A DNA stretch of 64,000 nt from Lentzea sp. NBRC 102530 (GCF_030269365.1 NZ_BSTF01000013.1:62001-126000); one strand, 5' to 3'. Positions 42,901 to 50,698 are shown, numbered from the stretch's first letter. The notes: generated from the sequence alone by a model not told the origin. Numbers and translations are program-made.

Positions 42901-43347
42901 GAGATCCTGATCGGCCGCGAGGACGGCGGCATCAGCGCACGCGACACGACGACGTACGACGAGACGGCGTTGCCCAGCCCGCACAAGAAAAGCGTGCGCG
43001 CGTTGGCGATGTCACCGGACCGCAAGGTGCTGGCGAGCGCGGACGACAACGGCCTCATCGTGCTGTGGGACGCCACGACGTGGCAGCGGATCGGCGAACT
43101 GCGCGGCCACACGCAAGCGGTGACGGCGTTGGAGTTCAGCCCTGACGGACAACGCCTCGCGAGCGGCGCCAGGGACAGCGACGTGATCGTCTGGGATGTC
43201 GGCACCAGGTCGCTGTGGGCGTCGTTGCGCGGCCACAGCCAGCCGATCACGCACCTGGCGTGGCGGCCGGACGGCACCGCTGTGGTGTCCGCGGGGGCGG
43301 ACGCGATGACCGTCTGGCCGCTCGACGCCGAGAAGGCCTTGGACTAG
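39955..43347 (+). CDS. HTH-nSTAND NTPase-WD40 repeat protein
   Basis: A 1130-residue signalling protein. Residues 1-85: helix-turn-helix (SYRELARRAHFSASTLSDA). Then the linker SPYVGLTPFTRDDADRFFGR and a novel STAND NTPase (P-loop GASGEGKSSL near 142-151; Walker B LLVVDQFEEL). A single membrane-like helix near 475-497 (WVAAGLSALLLATTATTVAAV) follows, then a WD40 propeller to the end (LWDVARSTTLATL; VLWDATTWQRIGELRGHTQ; VIVWDVGTRSLWASLRGH). Proteins of this build are common in large actinomycete genomes; some STAND proteins act in phage defence, but this one's role is unknown. ATG 39955 matches the start of its pseudogene sister. It ends 4 bases inside ispH. Confidence 0.9.
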   Translation: MSAMPRGERPLDEGDGPLLQFAADLRRLRTDAGKPSYRELARRAHFSASTLSDAAGGRKLPGLDVTLAYVRACHGDEAGWEQRWHDLAVTLAQSRSLDGPSPYVGLTPFTRDDADRFFGREALTHTLVDRLQRQPFLAVFGASGEGKSSLLRAGVAAQFTNAVVCTPGPDPDAAIADALHQGPDLLVVDQFEELFTLCEDEVQRQAFLDALLTAGCRRVIAVRSDFYPHCARYPRLAEALTDAQVLLGTMTPDELRRAITQPAATVGCTVETALLTTLVAEAAGRSGVLPLVSHALLETWHRRRGNTLTLAGYQAAGGIQGALAQSAEAAFASLDDEQQRLARQLLLRLSGNETRRSIARQEVVGEEVLDTLADARLITVDEHTVAITHEALFRAWPRLRAWLDEDREGLRTHRRLTDAARTWQELGRDPDSLYRATRLAETTEWLTRARPELTGTEREFLSTSQALHRRKARRLRWVAAGLSALLLATTATTVAAVQQRGEVDRLELVRKSQQLAELSESLQTTDPERAAQTAAEAYRTYPTAEARGRVISVAAAKSRGDELTLDTSRALEHNGAWSMGFTGDTIVLAGNSGFDVHDATTFKRIKAIPKSEATYIFGWDVADDGTLAISDGFGRISLRAPNAEPVLFVTTSRPMGVRFLNNNKSLLVGGTTYDIATKRKLDELPVGQITGPFSMRDEMLAVASSGSVDVWDMTTRHRVGGFALGSGFVHRVVLLPGAKQAAVSTDEGLVQIRDVTTGAIIATPPSHTGGPVTSITLSPDQRTLVIAGHDGRVRLWDVARSTTLATLAVGEPVNSVTYAPNGSLAILSQHKMRFWPAAAIPRATNKAVRALATDADGTVLTIDSEGVIERRDNALRVTQRLETGVAQNWMARFSPDRRFVATSEPFAVRDVVTGKPVSPQWAIGVRSEGALPVALEFNGRTVLTVGGEVPDGLWPVDRVRPTLIGGLSWGQRTSAVFGRNDNEILIGREDGGISARDTTTYDETALPSPHKKSVRALAMSPDRKVLASADDNGLIVLWDATTWQRIGELRGHTQAVTALEFSPDGQRLASGARDSDVIVWDVGTRSLWASLRGHSQPITHLAWRPDGTAVVSAGADAMTVWPLDAEKALD

Positions 43348-44288
43348 CGGACGAGGTCCTTGCGGAGCTCACGCGGCAGCGAGAACGTGATGCGCTCGTT
43401 CGCCGTCGTGATCTCCTCGACCTCGCCGAAGCCGTGCGTCTCCAGGAACTTCAGCAGTTCCATCACCAGCAGGTCCGGCACGGACGCGCCCGACGTGACG
43501 CCGACGGTCTCGACGCCCTCGAGCCACGCCAGGTCGACCTCCTTGGCGTAGTCGATCAGGTACGAGGCCTTGGCGCCGTGCTGCAGCGCGACCTCGACCA
43601 GCCGGACCGAGTTGGAGGAGTTCTTGGAGCCCACGACCAGCACCAGGTCGCACGACGGCGCCATCGTCTTCACCGCGGTCTGGCGGTTCGAGGTGGCGTA
43701 GCAGATGTCGTCGGACGGCGGGTCCTGCAGCTCGGGGAAGCGGTCCTTGAGCTGCCGCACGCGCACCATCGTCTCGTCGACCGACAGCGTGGTCTGGGAC
43801 AGCCAGATGACCTTGTTGGGGTCGCGCACCTGGACGTTCGCGGCGTCCTCGGCGGTGTCGACGAGCTGGACGTGGTCCGGCGCCTCACCGGCGGTGCCCT
43901 CGACCTCCTCGTGCCCCTCGTGGCCGATCAGGAGGATGTCGTAGTCCTCCTTGGCGAAGCGCACCGCTTCTTTGTGGACCTTCGTCACCAGCGGGCAGGT
44001 GGCGTCGATCGTGCGCAACGAGCGCTGCTCGGCCTCCGCGTGCACCGCGGGCGACACGCCGTGCGCTGAGAACACCACGAGCGCACCCTCAGGAACCTCG
44101 TCGGTCTCGTTGACGAAGATGGCGCCGCGATCGGACAACGTCTCCACGACGTACTTGTTGTGGACGATCTCCTTGCGCACGTAGACAGGTGCGCCGTACT
44201 TCTCGAGGGCGAGCTCGACCGTCTCGACGGCACGATCAACGCCCGCGCAGTAACCACGCGGCTTCGCCAACAGGACTCGCTTGGGCAT
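43344..44288 (-). CDS. ispH: 4-hydroxy-3-methylbut-2-enyl diphosphate reductase
   Basis: A 314-residue iron-sulfur enzyme, the last step of the MEP pathway, making IPP and DMAPP. The three cluster Cys are in RGYCAGVDRA, DATCPLVTK and PSCDLVLVVG, with the SKNSSNS and HGVSP substrate motifs. ATG 44288; upstream are both GGAG and a TACCCT box. The neighbours (lipid droplet-like gene and xseA divergent) match the mycobacterial Rv1108c-Rv1110 order. Confidence 0.97.
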   Translation of the reverse strand: MPKRVLLAKPRGYCAGVDRAVETVELALEKYGAPVYVRKEIVHNKYVVETLSDRGAIFVNETDEVPEGALVVFSAHGVSPAVHAEAEQRSLRTIDATCPLVTKVHKEAVRFAKEDYDILLIGHEGHEEVEGTAGEAPDHVQLVDTAEDAANVQVRDPNKVIWLSQTTLSVDETMVRVRQLKDRFPELQDPPSDDICYATSNRQTAVKTMAPSCDLVLVVGSKNSSNSVRLVEVALQHGAKASYLIDYAKEVDLAWLEGVETVGVTSGASVPDLLVMELLKFLETHGFGEVEEITTANERITFSLPRELRKDLVR

Positions 44289-44351
44289 GGCTCCAGGGTA
44301 CCCAGTTGCGTTCCTAGGCATTTCAGACGCGGTTGCGGCAGGCTTAGGACC

Positions 44352-44864
44352 ATGAAGCCACTGCCTTTGGGTGTTCGCGTCGCCGCCGGCCTCGCGGTGA
44401 CCGCCCTCGAACAGGCCCGCAGGCTGCCCCAGCAGCTCGCCGGACTCCCGTTGACGGTGGTCAGCGAGGCGATGCAGCTGTCCATGCGCGTGCAGCAGCA
44501 TGTGACCGAACTCGCCATCAAGGGCGACGACGTCCTCTCCGGACTGAGGCCCGCCGAGGAAGAACCGGAGTGGGCGACCTTCGACGAGGACGAGACGCCC
44601 GTCACGACTTCTCAGGAAACTCCCCCGGTCGACGCCCTGGCGGACGACCCGTGGGAGGAGGAGGAACGGGCCATCGTCGCCGAGGTGCCCGGCTTCCTGC
44701 CGGCCTACGACGAGCTGTCGATCGCGCAGCTGCGCGCCCGCCTGCGCAACCTCGGCGTGGCGCAGCTCGAGGAGCTCCTGAGCTACGAGAAGGCGCACGA
44801 GGCACGGCCGGAGTTCGTGGGCATGCTCAACCGGCGGATCGCGACGGTCAAAGCGCAATCGTGA
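44352..44864 (+). CDS. Lipid droplet-associated-type protein (Rv1109c-like)
   Basis: A 170-residue protein in the position of mycobacterial Rv1109c between ispH and xseA, whose family is annotated as lipid droplet-associated. The N-terminus is amphipathic (GVRVAAGLAVTALEQARRLP and GLPLTVVSEAMQLSMRVQQH). An acidic linker (EEEPEWATFDEDE) follows, and a C-terminal helical SAP-like motif (SIAQLRARLRNLGVAQLEELLSYE) closes the protein. Family annotation is the only functional hint; the amphipathic segment fits lipid-surface binding. It overlaps xseA as GTGA. Confidence 0.75.
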   Translation: MKPLPLGVRVAAGLAVTALEQARRLPQQLAGLPLTVVSEAMQLSMRVQQHVTELAIKGDDVLSGLRPAEEEPEWATFDEDETPVTTSQETPPVDALADDPWEEEERAIVAEVPGFLPAYDELSIAQLRARLRNLGVAQLEELLSYEKAHEARPEFVGMLNRRIATVKAQS

Positions 44865-46099
44865 GTGAAGCAAAATCCACGCCGGAGAACCCCTGGCCGG
44901 TGCGGACGGTCGCCCGCAAGCTGCTCGACTGGATCAACCGGCTCGGCGACGTCTGGGTCGAGGGCCAGGTCACGCAGCTCAACGCGCGCAGCTCCACGGC
45001 GTTCCTGACGCTGCGCGACGCGAGCGTCGACATGTCGATGTCGATCACCGCCAACTCGTCGCTGGTGCGCGAGCTGCAGCTCACCGAAGGCAGCCGCGTC
45101 ATCGTGCACGGCAAGATCAGCTTCTACCCGAACCGGGGCACGCTGTCGTTGCGCGCGGACGAGATCCGCGCGGTCGGCATCGGCGAACTGCTGGCGCGCA
45201 TCGAACGGCTGCGCAAGCTGCTGCACGCCGAGGGCCTGTTCGACCCGCGTCGCAAGCGCCGTCCCCCGTTCCTGCCGGGCAAGATCGGCCTCATCACCGG
45301 ACGGGCGTCCGCGGCCGAGCGCGACGTGCTCACGAACGCGCGGAACCGATGGCCCGGCGCGCACTTCCGCGTCATCAACGTCGCCGTGCAGGGCCCGACC
45401 GCGGTGACCCAGGTGATGACCGCGCTGTCCACTTTGGAACGCGACCCCGAGTGCGACGTGATCATCATCGCCCGCGGCGGCGGCAGCGTGGAGGACCTGC
45501 TGCCGTTCTCCGACGAGGCCCTGTGCCGCGCGGTCGCCCAGTGCCGCACGCCGGTGCTGTCCGCGATCGGCCACGAACCGGACACGCCGCTGCTCGACCA
45601 CGTCGCTGACGTGCGATGTTCGACGCCGACCGACGCTGGCAAACGGGTGGTTCCGGATGTCGCTGAGGAGAGTGAACGCGTTCGCCAGATGCGCGATCGC
45701 GGCCGGCGCGCGCTGCACGGCTGGGTTGATCGAGAACGCAAACTGCTCGACGCGTTGAGGTCCCGACCAGTACTTTCGGACCCTCACGGCCCACTGGAGC
45801 GCCGTTCCGAAGAAGTGAAGCGTTTTCGCGACCAGGGTCGCAGGGCCATCACGCAACGACTCGATCGGGAAGACGTCCACCTGTCGGGGACCAAAGCCCG
45901 CTTGACGACCCTCGGACCAGCCGCCACGCTGGCCCGCGGATACGCCGTTGTGCAACTCGTCACACCTGACGGGCCTGACGGCGTGTTGCGCTCGGTGGCG
46001 GACGCGCCGAGCGGAACACAGCTGCGGGTGCGCGTCGTTGACGGAGCAGTGCGGGCGATCGTCACCAGTGAGGAAGGGGGAGGTACCGATGATGCGTGA
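44861..46099 (+). CDS. xseA: Exodeoxyribonuclease VII large subunit
   Basis: A 412-residue protein: N-terminal OB-fold (VWVEGQVTQLNARSSTAFLTLRD), catalytic core (KIGLITGRASAAERDVL; VIIIARGGGSVEDLLPFSDE; SAIGHEPDTPLLDHVAD with the conserved HE and D) and a coiled-coil tail that binds XseB. It degrades single-stranded DNA into oligonucleotides. The GTG start overlaps the stop of the preceding gene. Its 3' end overlaps a short unrelated gene (46089) by 11 bases, which separates it from xseB. Confidence 0.96.
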   Translation: MSEAKSTPENPWPVRTVARKLLDWINRLGDVWVEGQVTQLNARSSTAFLTLRDASVDMSMSITANSSLVRELQLTEGSRVIVHGKISFYPNRGTLSLRADEIRAVGIGELLARIERLRKLLHAEGLFDPRRKRRPPFLPGKIGLITGRASAAERDVLTNARNRWPGAHFRVINVAVQGPTAVTQVMTALSTLERDPECDVIIIARGGGSVEDLLPFSDEALCRAVAQCRTPVLSAIGHEPDTPLLDHVADVRCSTPTDAGKRVVPDVAEESERVRQMRDRGRRALHGWVDRERKLLDALRSRPVLSDPHGPLERRSEEVKRFRDQGRRAITQRLDREDVHLSGTKARLTTLGPAATLARGYAVVQLVTPDGPDGVLRSVADAPSGTQLRVRVVDGAVRAIVTSEEGGGTDDA

Positions 46100-46433
46100 T
46101 GCCGTGTTCCTGCCCCTCACCCTGGAGGCTGCGGGTTCCTGCGGGACCGGTCTGCAGACGTTGGCGGAGGCGGCGAACCGCGCCGCGTCGGAGTGCTGGA
46201 CGGCGATGGTGGGCGACTGCGACACCCCGAGCCGCCGCACGCTGGTCCTGACGTTGCACGACCTGAGCGAGGCCACCGCCGGCACGGTGCAGTACCGGCG
46301 CGTCGCGGAGGCCGAGGCGCTCATCGACGAGGCGGTGCGAGAGGGTGACGGCGAGGAGTTCGCGGAGGCGCTGGTCGGCTACGACCTGGCCGTCGCGACC
46401 GTGCTGAGCCGTCTGAGGAGTCAATCCGCGTGA
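46089..46433 (+). CDS. Small protein between xseA and xseB, function unknown
   Basis: A 114-residue mostly helical protein. ATG at 46089 (or 46092) follows a strong GGGGAGG, and the frame overlaps xseA by 11 bases and xseB by 4 (GTGA), so it is translated within the exoVII operon. It contains two Cys (GSCGTG; SECW) and Ala/Glu-rich helices. I do not recognise it. Its position suggests a partner or an inserted neighbour of exonuclease VII, but that is inference. Confidence 0.7.
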   Translation: MMRDAVFLPLTLEAAGSCGTGLQTLAEAANRAASECWTAMVGDCDTPSRRTLVLTLHDLSEATAGTVQYRRVAEAEALIDEAVREGDGEEFAEALVGYDLAVATVLSRLRSQSA

Positions 46434-46645
46434 GTTCGGAAACACTCGGTTACGAAGCCGCCCGCGACGAGCTGGTCGAGGTGGTCCGCAAGCTCGAGGC
46501 CGGTGGCCTGTCGCTGGAGGACTCCCTCTCGCTGTGGGAACGCGGCGAGGCGCTCGCCAAGACGTGTGAGCAGCATCTCGCCGGTGCGCGCGAGCGAATC
46601 GATGCAGCTCTGGCTGTCGTCGAGGAGGACGTTTCGGACGCGTGA
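46430..46645 (+). CDS. xseB: Exodeoxyribonuclease VII small subunit
   Basis: A 71-residue helical protein with the family core LGYEAARDELVEVVRKLEAG and LSLEDSLSLWERGEAL. Several copies coat the coiled coil of XseA. The GTG start overlaps the stop of the previous gene. Confidence 0.95.
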   Translation: MSSETLGYEAARDELVEVVRKLEAGGLSLEDSLSLWERGEALAKTCEQHLAGARERIDAALAVVEEDVSDA

Positions 46646-46712
46646 TCCCGTGCAAGGATTCAGTTGCCGATCACAAAATCCGGCACGCTGAGTAGTCGCA
46701 TGGAGGCGCGCA

Positions 46713-47753
46713 ATGGTGAACACCCCCGCGGAACGACGTCGCGAAGCCCCCGACCGGAACCTGGCATTGGAGCTCGTGCGCGTCACCGAGGCTGCGGCGA
46801 TGGCCGCGGGCCGGTGGGTGGGGCGCGGCGACAAGAACGGCGGTGACGGCGCGGCCGTCGACGCGATGCGCAAGCTCATCCACACCGTCTCGATGAGAGG
46901 CGTCGTGGTGATCGGCGAGGGCGAGAAGGACGAGGCGCCCATGCTGTTCAACGGCGAGGAGGTCGGCAACGGCGAGGGCCCCGAGTGCGACGTCGCGGTC
47001 GACCCGATCGACGGCACCACGTTGATGGCCAAGGGGATGCCGAACGCGCTGGCGGTGCTCGCGGTCGCCGAGCGCGGCGCCATGTTCGACCCGTCCGCCG
47101 TGTTCTACATGGAGAAGCTCGCCGTGGGCCCGGAGGCGGCCGACGTCATCGACATCACCGCGCCGCTCGCCGAGAACATCCGGCGCGTCGCGAAGGCCAA
47201 GCACAGCGACGTCTCCGACGTGAACGTGTGCATCCTCGACCGGCCCCGGCACGAGAGCATCGTGCGGGAGGTGCGCCAGGCCGGTGCGCGCATCCACTTC
47301 ATCTCCGACGGCGACGTGGCCGGTGCGATCGCCGCCGCGCGCCCCACGTCGGGTGTGGACATGCTCGTGGGCATCGGCGGTACCCCCGAGGGCATCATCG
47401 CGGCGGCGGCGCTCAAGTGCGTCGGTGGCGCCATTCAGGGCCGGCTGTGGCCGAAGGACGACGAGGAGCGCGAGAAGGCGATCGGCGCGGGCCACGACCT
47501 GTCCCGCGTGCTCACCACGAACGATCTCGTTTCGGGTGACAACGTCTTCTTCTGCGCGACCGGTGTGACCGATGGTGACCTCCTGCGCGGCGTGCACTAC
47601 CGCGCGGGCGGCTGCACGACCCAGTCGATCGTCATGCGCTCGAAGTCCGGCACGGTCCGCATGATCGACGGCTTCCACAGCCTCCACAAGCTGCGCGAAT
47701 ACGCCTCGGTCGACTTCGACCTGCCCGAGGACGTTCAGCAACCTTTGCCGTAA
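46713..47753 (+). CDS. glpX: Class II fructose-1,6-bisphosphatase
   Basis: A 346-residue GlpX-type enzyme that makes fructose 6-phosphate in gluconeogenesis. Metal and substrate motifs: VIGEGEKDEAPML, VDPIDGTTLMAKG, GIGGTPEGIIAAAAL and the C-terminal TTQSIVMRSKSGTVR. In mycobacteria the homologue (Rv1099c) is the main bisphosphatase and also sits beside fum. It has its own start region of 67 bases after xseB with GGAGGCG upstream. Confidence 0.97.
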   Translation: MVNTPAERRREAPDRNLALELVRVTEAAAMAAGRWVGRGDKNGGDGAAVDAMRKLIHTVSMRGVVVIGEGEKDEAPMLFNGEEVGNGEGPECDVAVDPIDGTTLMAKGMPNALAVLAVAERGAMFDPSAVFYMEKLAVGPEAADVIDITAPLAENIRRVAKAKHSDVSDVNVCILDRPRHESIVREVRQAGARIHFISDGDVAGAIAAARPTSGVDMLVGIGGTPEGIIAAAALKCVGGAIQGRLWPKDDEEREKAIGAGHDLSRVLTTNDLVSGDNVFFCATGVTDGDLLRGVHYRAGGCTTQSIVMRSKSGTVRMIDGFHSLHKLREYASVDFDLPEDVQQPLP

Positions 47754-47885
47754 TCGTCCCATTCACTGTGAACTGTGAACGCTCGGTAACCAGACGAGTG
47801 ACCCTAGTGACAGTGTGACCTTCGTCCATAACTTCCCTCCTGACCCCGGCAACCCTGCGCCGGGTTCAGGAAAGGAAACTCAACG

Positions 47886-48656
47886 ATGAGGGCACGTTCG
47901 TTGTTCTCCGCAATCGTCGTGGCCGCGGGCGCCCTGCTCGCCACGGTCACCGCTGCGGCCGCGGCACCGGCTCCCACCGCCGACGGCGAGGTCTCGCCGA
48001 TGATCGTCGGTGGCACCAACGCCTCGCAGGTCTACTCCTGGATGGTCTCCCTGCAGAGCACCTCCGGCAGCCACTTCTGCGGCGGCACGCTGATCAAGGC
48101 CAACTGGGTCGTGACGGCGAAGCACTGCGTCCAGGGCTCGTCGGCCGCGTCGATCCGCACCCGGATCGGCACGACCAACCGCACCAGCGGCGGCACCACC
48201 ACCGGGGCGTCCCGGATCGTGACGCACCCGTCCGCCGACCTGGCGCTCGTGCAGCTCAACACCTCGGTCAGCCAGGCCCCCGCGGCCGTGTCGGCGTCGT
48301 CCGGCGCGGTCGGCACCGCCACCCGCATCATCGGCTGGGGCCAGACCTGCCCGACCCGCGGCTGCGGTGGCGCTCCCGTCACCCTGCAGGAGCTGAACAC
48401 GTCGATCGTGACGGACAGCCGTTGCGCCGGCATCAGCGCCGCGTCGGAGATCTGCACCAACAACACCGGTGGCAACAAGGGCGCCTGCTACGGCGACTCG
48501 GGTGGCCCGCAGGTGAAGTCCGTGGGTGGCCGCTGGGAGCTCATCGGCGCGACCAGCCGTTCCGGTGGCGGCGCGACCTGCGCGACCGCTCCGTCGATCT
48601 ACGTGGACGTCCCGTACTTCCGCTCGTGGATCAGCCAGTACGCCGGCACCGTCTGA
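47886..48656 (+). CDS. Secreted trypsin-like serine protease (S1)
   Basis: A 256-residue protein. A signal peptide (to about ATVTAAAAAP) and a short propeptide end before IVGGTNAS, the mature N-terminus whose Ile inserts to activate the enzyme. The triad is His80 in VVTAKHCV (Lys in place of the usual second Ala), Asp118 in ADLALVQL and Ser205 in YGDSGGP. Paired Cys (FCGG with KHC; ICTN with ACYGD) fit the S1 disulfides. The ribosome-binding site AGGAAAGGAAA is good. It begins a secreted-protein block. Confidence 0.93.
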   Translation: MRARSLFSAIVVAAGALLATVTAAAAAPAPTADGEVSPMIVGGTNASQVYSWMVSLQSTSGSHFCGGTLIKANWVVTAKHCVQGSSAASIRTRIGTTNRTSGGTTTGASRIVTHPSADLALVQLNTSVSQAPAAVSASSGAVGTATRIIGWGQTCPTRGCGGAPVTLQELNTSIVTDSRCAGISAASEICTNNTGGNKGACYGDSGGPQVKSVGGRWELIGATSRSGGGATCATAPSIYVDVPYFRSWISQYAGTV

Positions 48657-48681
48657 GTCCGGTAGCCCGGTAACGCACTCC

Positions 48682-48718
48682 GAGGCCCGTCTCCCAACCG
48701 TTATGGGAGGCGGGCCTC
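48682..48718 (+). terminator. Terminator after the protease gene
   Basis: GAGGCCCG (48682-48689) plus CTCCCA (48691-48696) pair with TGGGAG (48704-48709) plus CGGGCCTC (48711-48718); the only unmatched position is a G-U pair. The loop is 7 bases. No T-run. Confidence 0.75.
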
Positions 48719-48787
48719 CGCTGTGCAACCCGGGTGATCCTCCGGTCGTCTACTTCGGCAAGGGATGGAACGACCAGGGGGTGGGCC

Positions 48788-49336
48788 GTGCGGATGGTGG
48801 TCGCAGCGGTTGCGTTGATGTCGCTCGCGGGGTGCGCACAGAGTTCCGTGCAGGCGGAAACCCCCACGTCAGGCCCACCTTCGTCGTCCTCGGTGCTGTC
48901 GTCCTCGACCCCACCGTCCTCCACTGCGCCGTCCTCCACGGCACCGTCTTCGGAGACCCCGCCGCCTCCGCCGCCCGTCGTGAAGCCCACGCCGTGCTCG
49001 ATCAGCGACGGCGCCTGCATCCAGCTGTCGACGAACCAGTCGTGGGTCGTGCGCGGCGACAAGATCGTCTTCGGGCCGGTGCCGATCACGCACGGCCGCA
49101 AGGGCTTCGAGACGCCGCTCGGCAACTTCCCGGTGCTGCGCAAGGTGAAGAACGAGTGGAGCCGGCCGTACAACGCGCCGATGCCGTGGTCGACCTACTT
49201 CACCGAGAGCGGCATCGCGTTCCACGAGGGTGAGCTGGACGTGCCGTCGCACGGCTGCATCCACCTCGACCCGCAGGCGGCGCAGTACTACTTCACCAAC
49301 CTTTCGATTGGCGAGACCGTCCAGGTGGTCTCATGA
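48788..49336 (+). CDS. L,D-transpeptidase-type lipoprotein, paralogue 1
   Basis: A 182-residue YkuD-domain protein. The GTG at 48788 follows AGGGGGTGG and opens a signal peptide with the lipobox LMSLAGC, so it should be anchored at the outer membrane face. A Ser/Pro/Thr linker of about 45 residues follows, then a compact catalytic domain ending with SHGCIHLDP, whose Cys is the nucleophile. The usual Arg two residues after the Cys is His here. Such enzymes cross-link peptidoglycan stems 3-3 or attach proteins. It is the first of three tandem paralogues; only this one has the lipobox and linker. Confidence 0.85.
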   Translation: MRMVVAAVALMSLAGCAQSSVQAETPTSGPPSSSSVLSSSTPPSSTAPSSTAPSSETPPPPPPVVKPTPCSISDGACIQLSTNQSWVVRGDKIVFGPVPITHGRKGFETPLGNFPVLRKVKNEWSRPYNAPMPWSTYFTESGIAFHEGELDVPSHGCIHLDPQAAQYYFTNLSIGETVQVVS

Positions 49337-49345
49337 TCATCAGCC

Positions 49346-49753
49346 ATGAGAGTCCTGGCCGTCGCGGCCCTCTTCCTGCTCAGCTTCACCGCTCCCGCAC
49401 AGGCTTCCGGCTGCACCGTCCACAACGGAGCGTGCGTGCAGAAGCACACGAACCTCGCCTGGCTCGTCACCAACGGCGTGACGAGCTACGGCCCGGTCCG
49501 GATCAGCCACGGCAAGCCCGGCTTCGGCACGCCCGTGGGCAACTTCCCGGTGCTGCGCAAGGTGAAGAACGACTGGAGCGTCCCCTACAACGGCCCGATG
49601 CCCAACGCGGTGTACTTCACCACCGACGGCATCGCGTTCCACCAGGGCGACCTCAACTCCCAGTCGCACGGCTGCGTCCGGCTCTCCTGGAACGACTCCG
49701 AGGTCTTCTACAACAACCTCCTCCCCGGCGAGCGCGTCCAGGTACTTCCATAA
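49346..49753 (+). CDS. Minimal secreted L,D-transpeptidase-type protein, paralogue 2
   Basis: A 135-residue protein consisting only of a cleavable signal peptide (to AQAS) and a YkuD domain of about 112 residues. Motifs shared with its neighbours: GPVRISHGKPGFGTPVGNF, LRKVKNDWSVPYNGPMPN and QSHGCVRLS with the catalytic Cys. It lacks any cell-wall-binding or Ig-like domain usual in mycobacterial Ldt enzymes. It starts 9 bases after paralogue 1. Role inferred: peptidoglycan cross-link editing. Confidence 0.85.
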   Translation: MRVLAVAALFLLSFTAPAQASGCTVHNGACVQKHTNLAWLVTNGVTSYGPVRISHGKPGFGTPVGNFPVLRKVKNDWSVPYNGPMPNAVYFTTDGIAFHQGDLNSQSHGCVRLSWNDSEVFYNNLLPGERVQVLP

Positions 49754-49767
49754 TCCGGTGATTGAAG

Positions 49768-49803
49768 TCACCCCATAGTGGCTACTCCACCACTGAGGGG
49801 TGA
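49768..49803 (+). promoter_or_regulatory. Hairpin in front of paralogue 3
   Basis: TCACCCC (49768-49774) pairs with GGGGTGA (49797-49803), and inside AGTGG pairs with CCACT. It lies between two L,D-transpeptidase genes and reaches to 7 bases before the ATG at 49810. It may end transcription of paralogue 2 or limit ribosome access to paralogue 3. Confidence 0.5.
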
Positions 49804-49809
49804 TGAGAG

Positions 49810-50220
49810 ATGCGAGTTCTGATCGCGACGGTGCTCCTGATCCTCGGCTTTGCTGTTCCCGCACAGGCTCAGGCGGGATGCACCGTCTACAACGGAGCGT
49901 GCCTGGAGAAGCACACGAACCAGGCGTGGCTGGTCTTCAACGGCAACGTGAGCTACGGGCCGGTGACCATCAGCCACGGCAAGCCGGGGTACGAGACCCC
50001 GGTGGGCACGTTCTCGGTGCTGCGCAAGGTGAAGAACGACTGGAGTGTCCCCTACAACGGCCCGATGCCGAACGCGGTGTACTTCACCACGACCGGTATC
50101 GCGTTCCACCAGGGTGACACCGCGGTCCAGTCGCACGGCTGCATCCGCATGCCGTCGGACGCCTCGCTGGTGTTCTACGACAACCTCATGATCGGCGAGC
50201 AGGTGCAGGTGCTGCCGTAA
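49810..50220 (+). CDS. Minimal secreted L,D-transpeptidase-type protein, paralogue 3
   Basis: A 136-residue signal peptide plus YkuD domain, about 75% identical by eye to paralogue 2: GPVTISHGKPGYETPVG, LRKVKNDWSVPYNGPMPN and QSHGCIRMP with the nucleophile. Differences lie mostly in the signal peptide and the C-terminal helix. It is a clear tandem duplication. It is followed by a terminator hairpin at 50234. Confidence 0.86.
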   Translation: MRVLIATVLLILGFAVPAQAQAGCTVYNGACLEKHTNQAWLVFNGNVSYGPVTISHGKPGYETPVGTFSVLRKVKNDWSVPYNGPMPNAVYFTTTGIAFHQGDTAVQSHGCIRMPSDASLVFYDNLMIGEQVQVLP

Positions 50221-50233
50221 CGGTTTCCGTTGT

Positions 50234-50261
50234 CAGGCCCGTCCGTCCGCGGCCGGGCCTG
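50234..50261. terminator. Terminator between converging genes
   Basis: CAGGCCCG (50234-50241) with CGGGCCTG (50254-50261), an 8-bp perfect stem directly between the third transpeptidase gene and the convergent lipoprotein gene. Confidence 0.65.
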
Positions 50262-50687
50262 TCAGCACTTCTCGCGCTTCCCGGCGAACTCGTCGGTGGT
50301 GAGGTAGTCGCCGTCGAACTTGACCTTGCCGTCCTTCAGCGCGTCCAGCGTGAACTCGACGGTCGAGGTGTCGTCGTCCTGCCGCACCGACAGCCGGACC
50401 GGCTGATCGCCCTTCGGCGGCTGCCAGGCGACCTTCTCCCGCGCGCCCTCCGGCTTCTGGCCGACGGTGACCTCGCCGATCCTCACCGGCTGCGCGAACT
50501 CGAGCCGCCAGATCTCCTTCTCGCCCTGCTCGACCCGCAGGTCCGCCACCGCCGGCGCGTCACAGCCGGTGTCGACGAACTGCGGCAGTCCGGTCGGCGT
50601 GAGCTTCACCGCCCAGGACTGCGCGGGAGAGCACCCCCCGAGCGCGGCCACCGCGGTCAGCACCGCGACCAGCTTCCACCGGGTCAT
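50262..50687 (-). CDS. Small lipoprotein, function unknown
   Basis: A 141-residue protein starting at ATG 50687 with GAGGAG upstream. The signal peptide ends in the lipobox ALGGC. The mature part is a beta-rich domain of about 115 residues with one Cys near the start (DTGCDAP) and a C-terminal Cys (KREKC), which may form a disulfide. No known family recognised. It overlaps nothing but is 11 bases downstream of the next gene on this strand, so the two probably form an operon. Confidence 0.7.
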   Translation of the reverse strand: MTRWKLVAVLTAVAALGGCSPAQSWAVKLTPTGLPQFVDTGCDAPAVADLRVEQGEKEIWRLEFAQPVRIGEVTVGQKPEGAREKVAWQPPKGDQPVRLSVRQDDDTSTVEFTLDALKDGKVKFDGDYLTTDEFAGKREKC

Positions 50688-50698
50688 TCCACGTCTCC

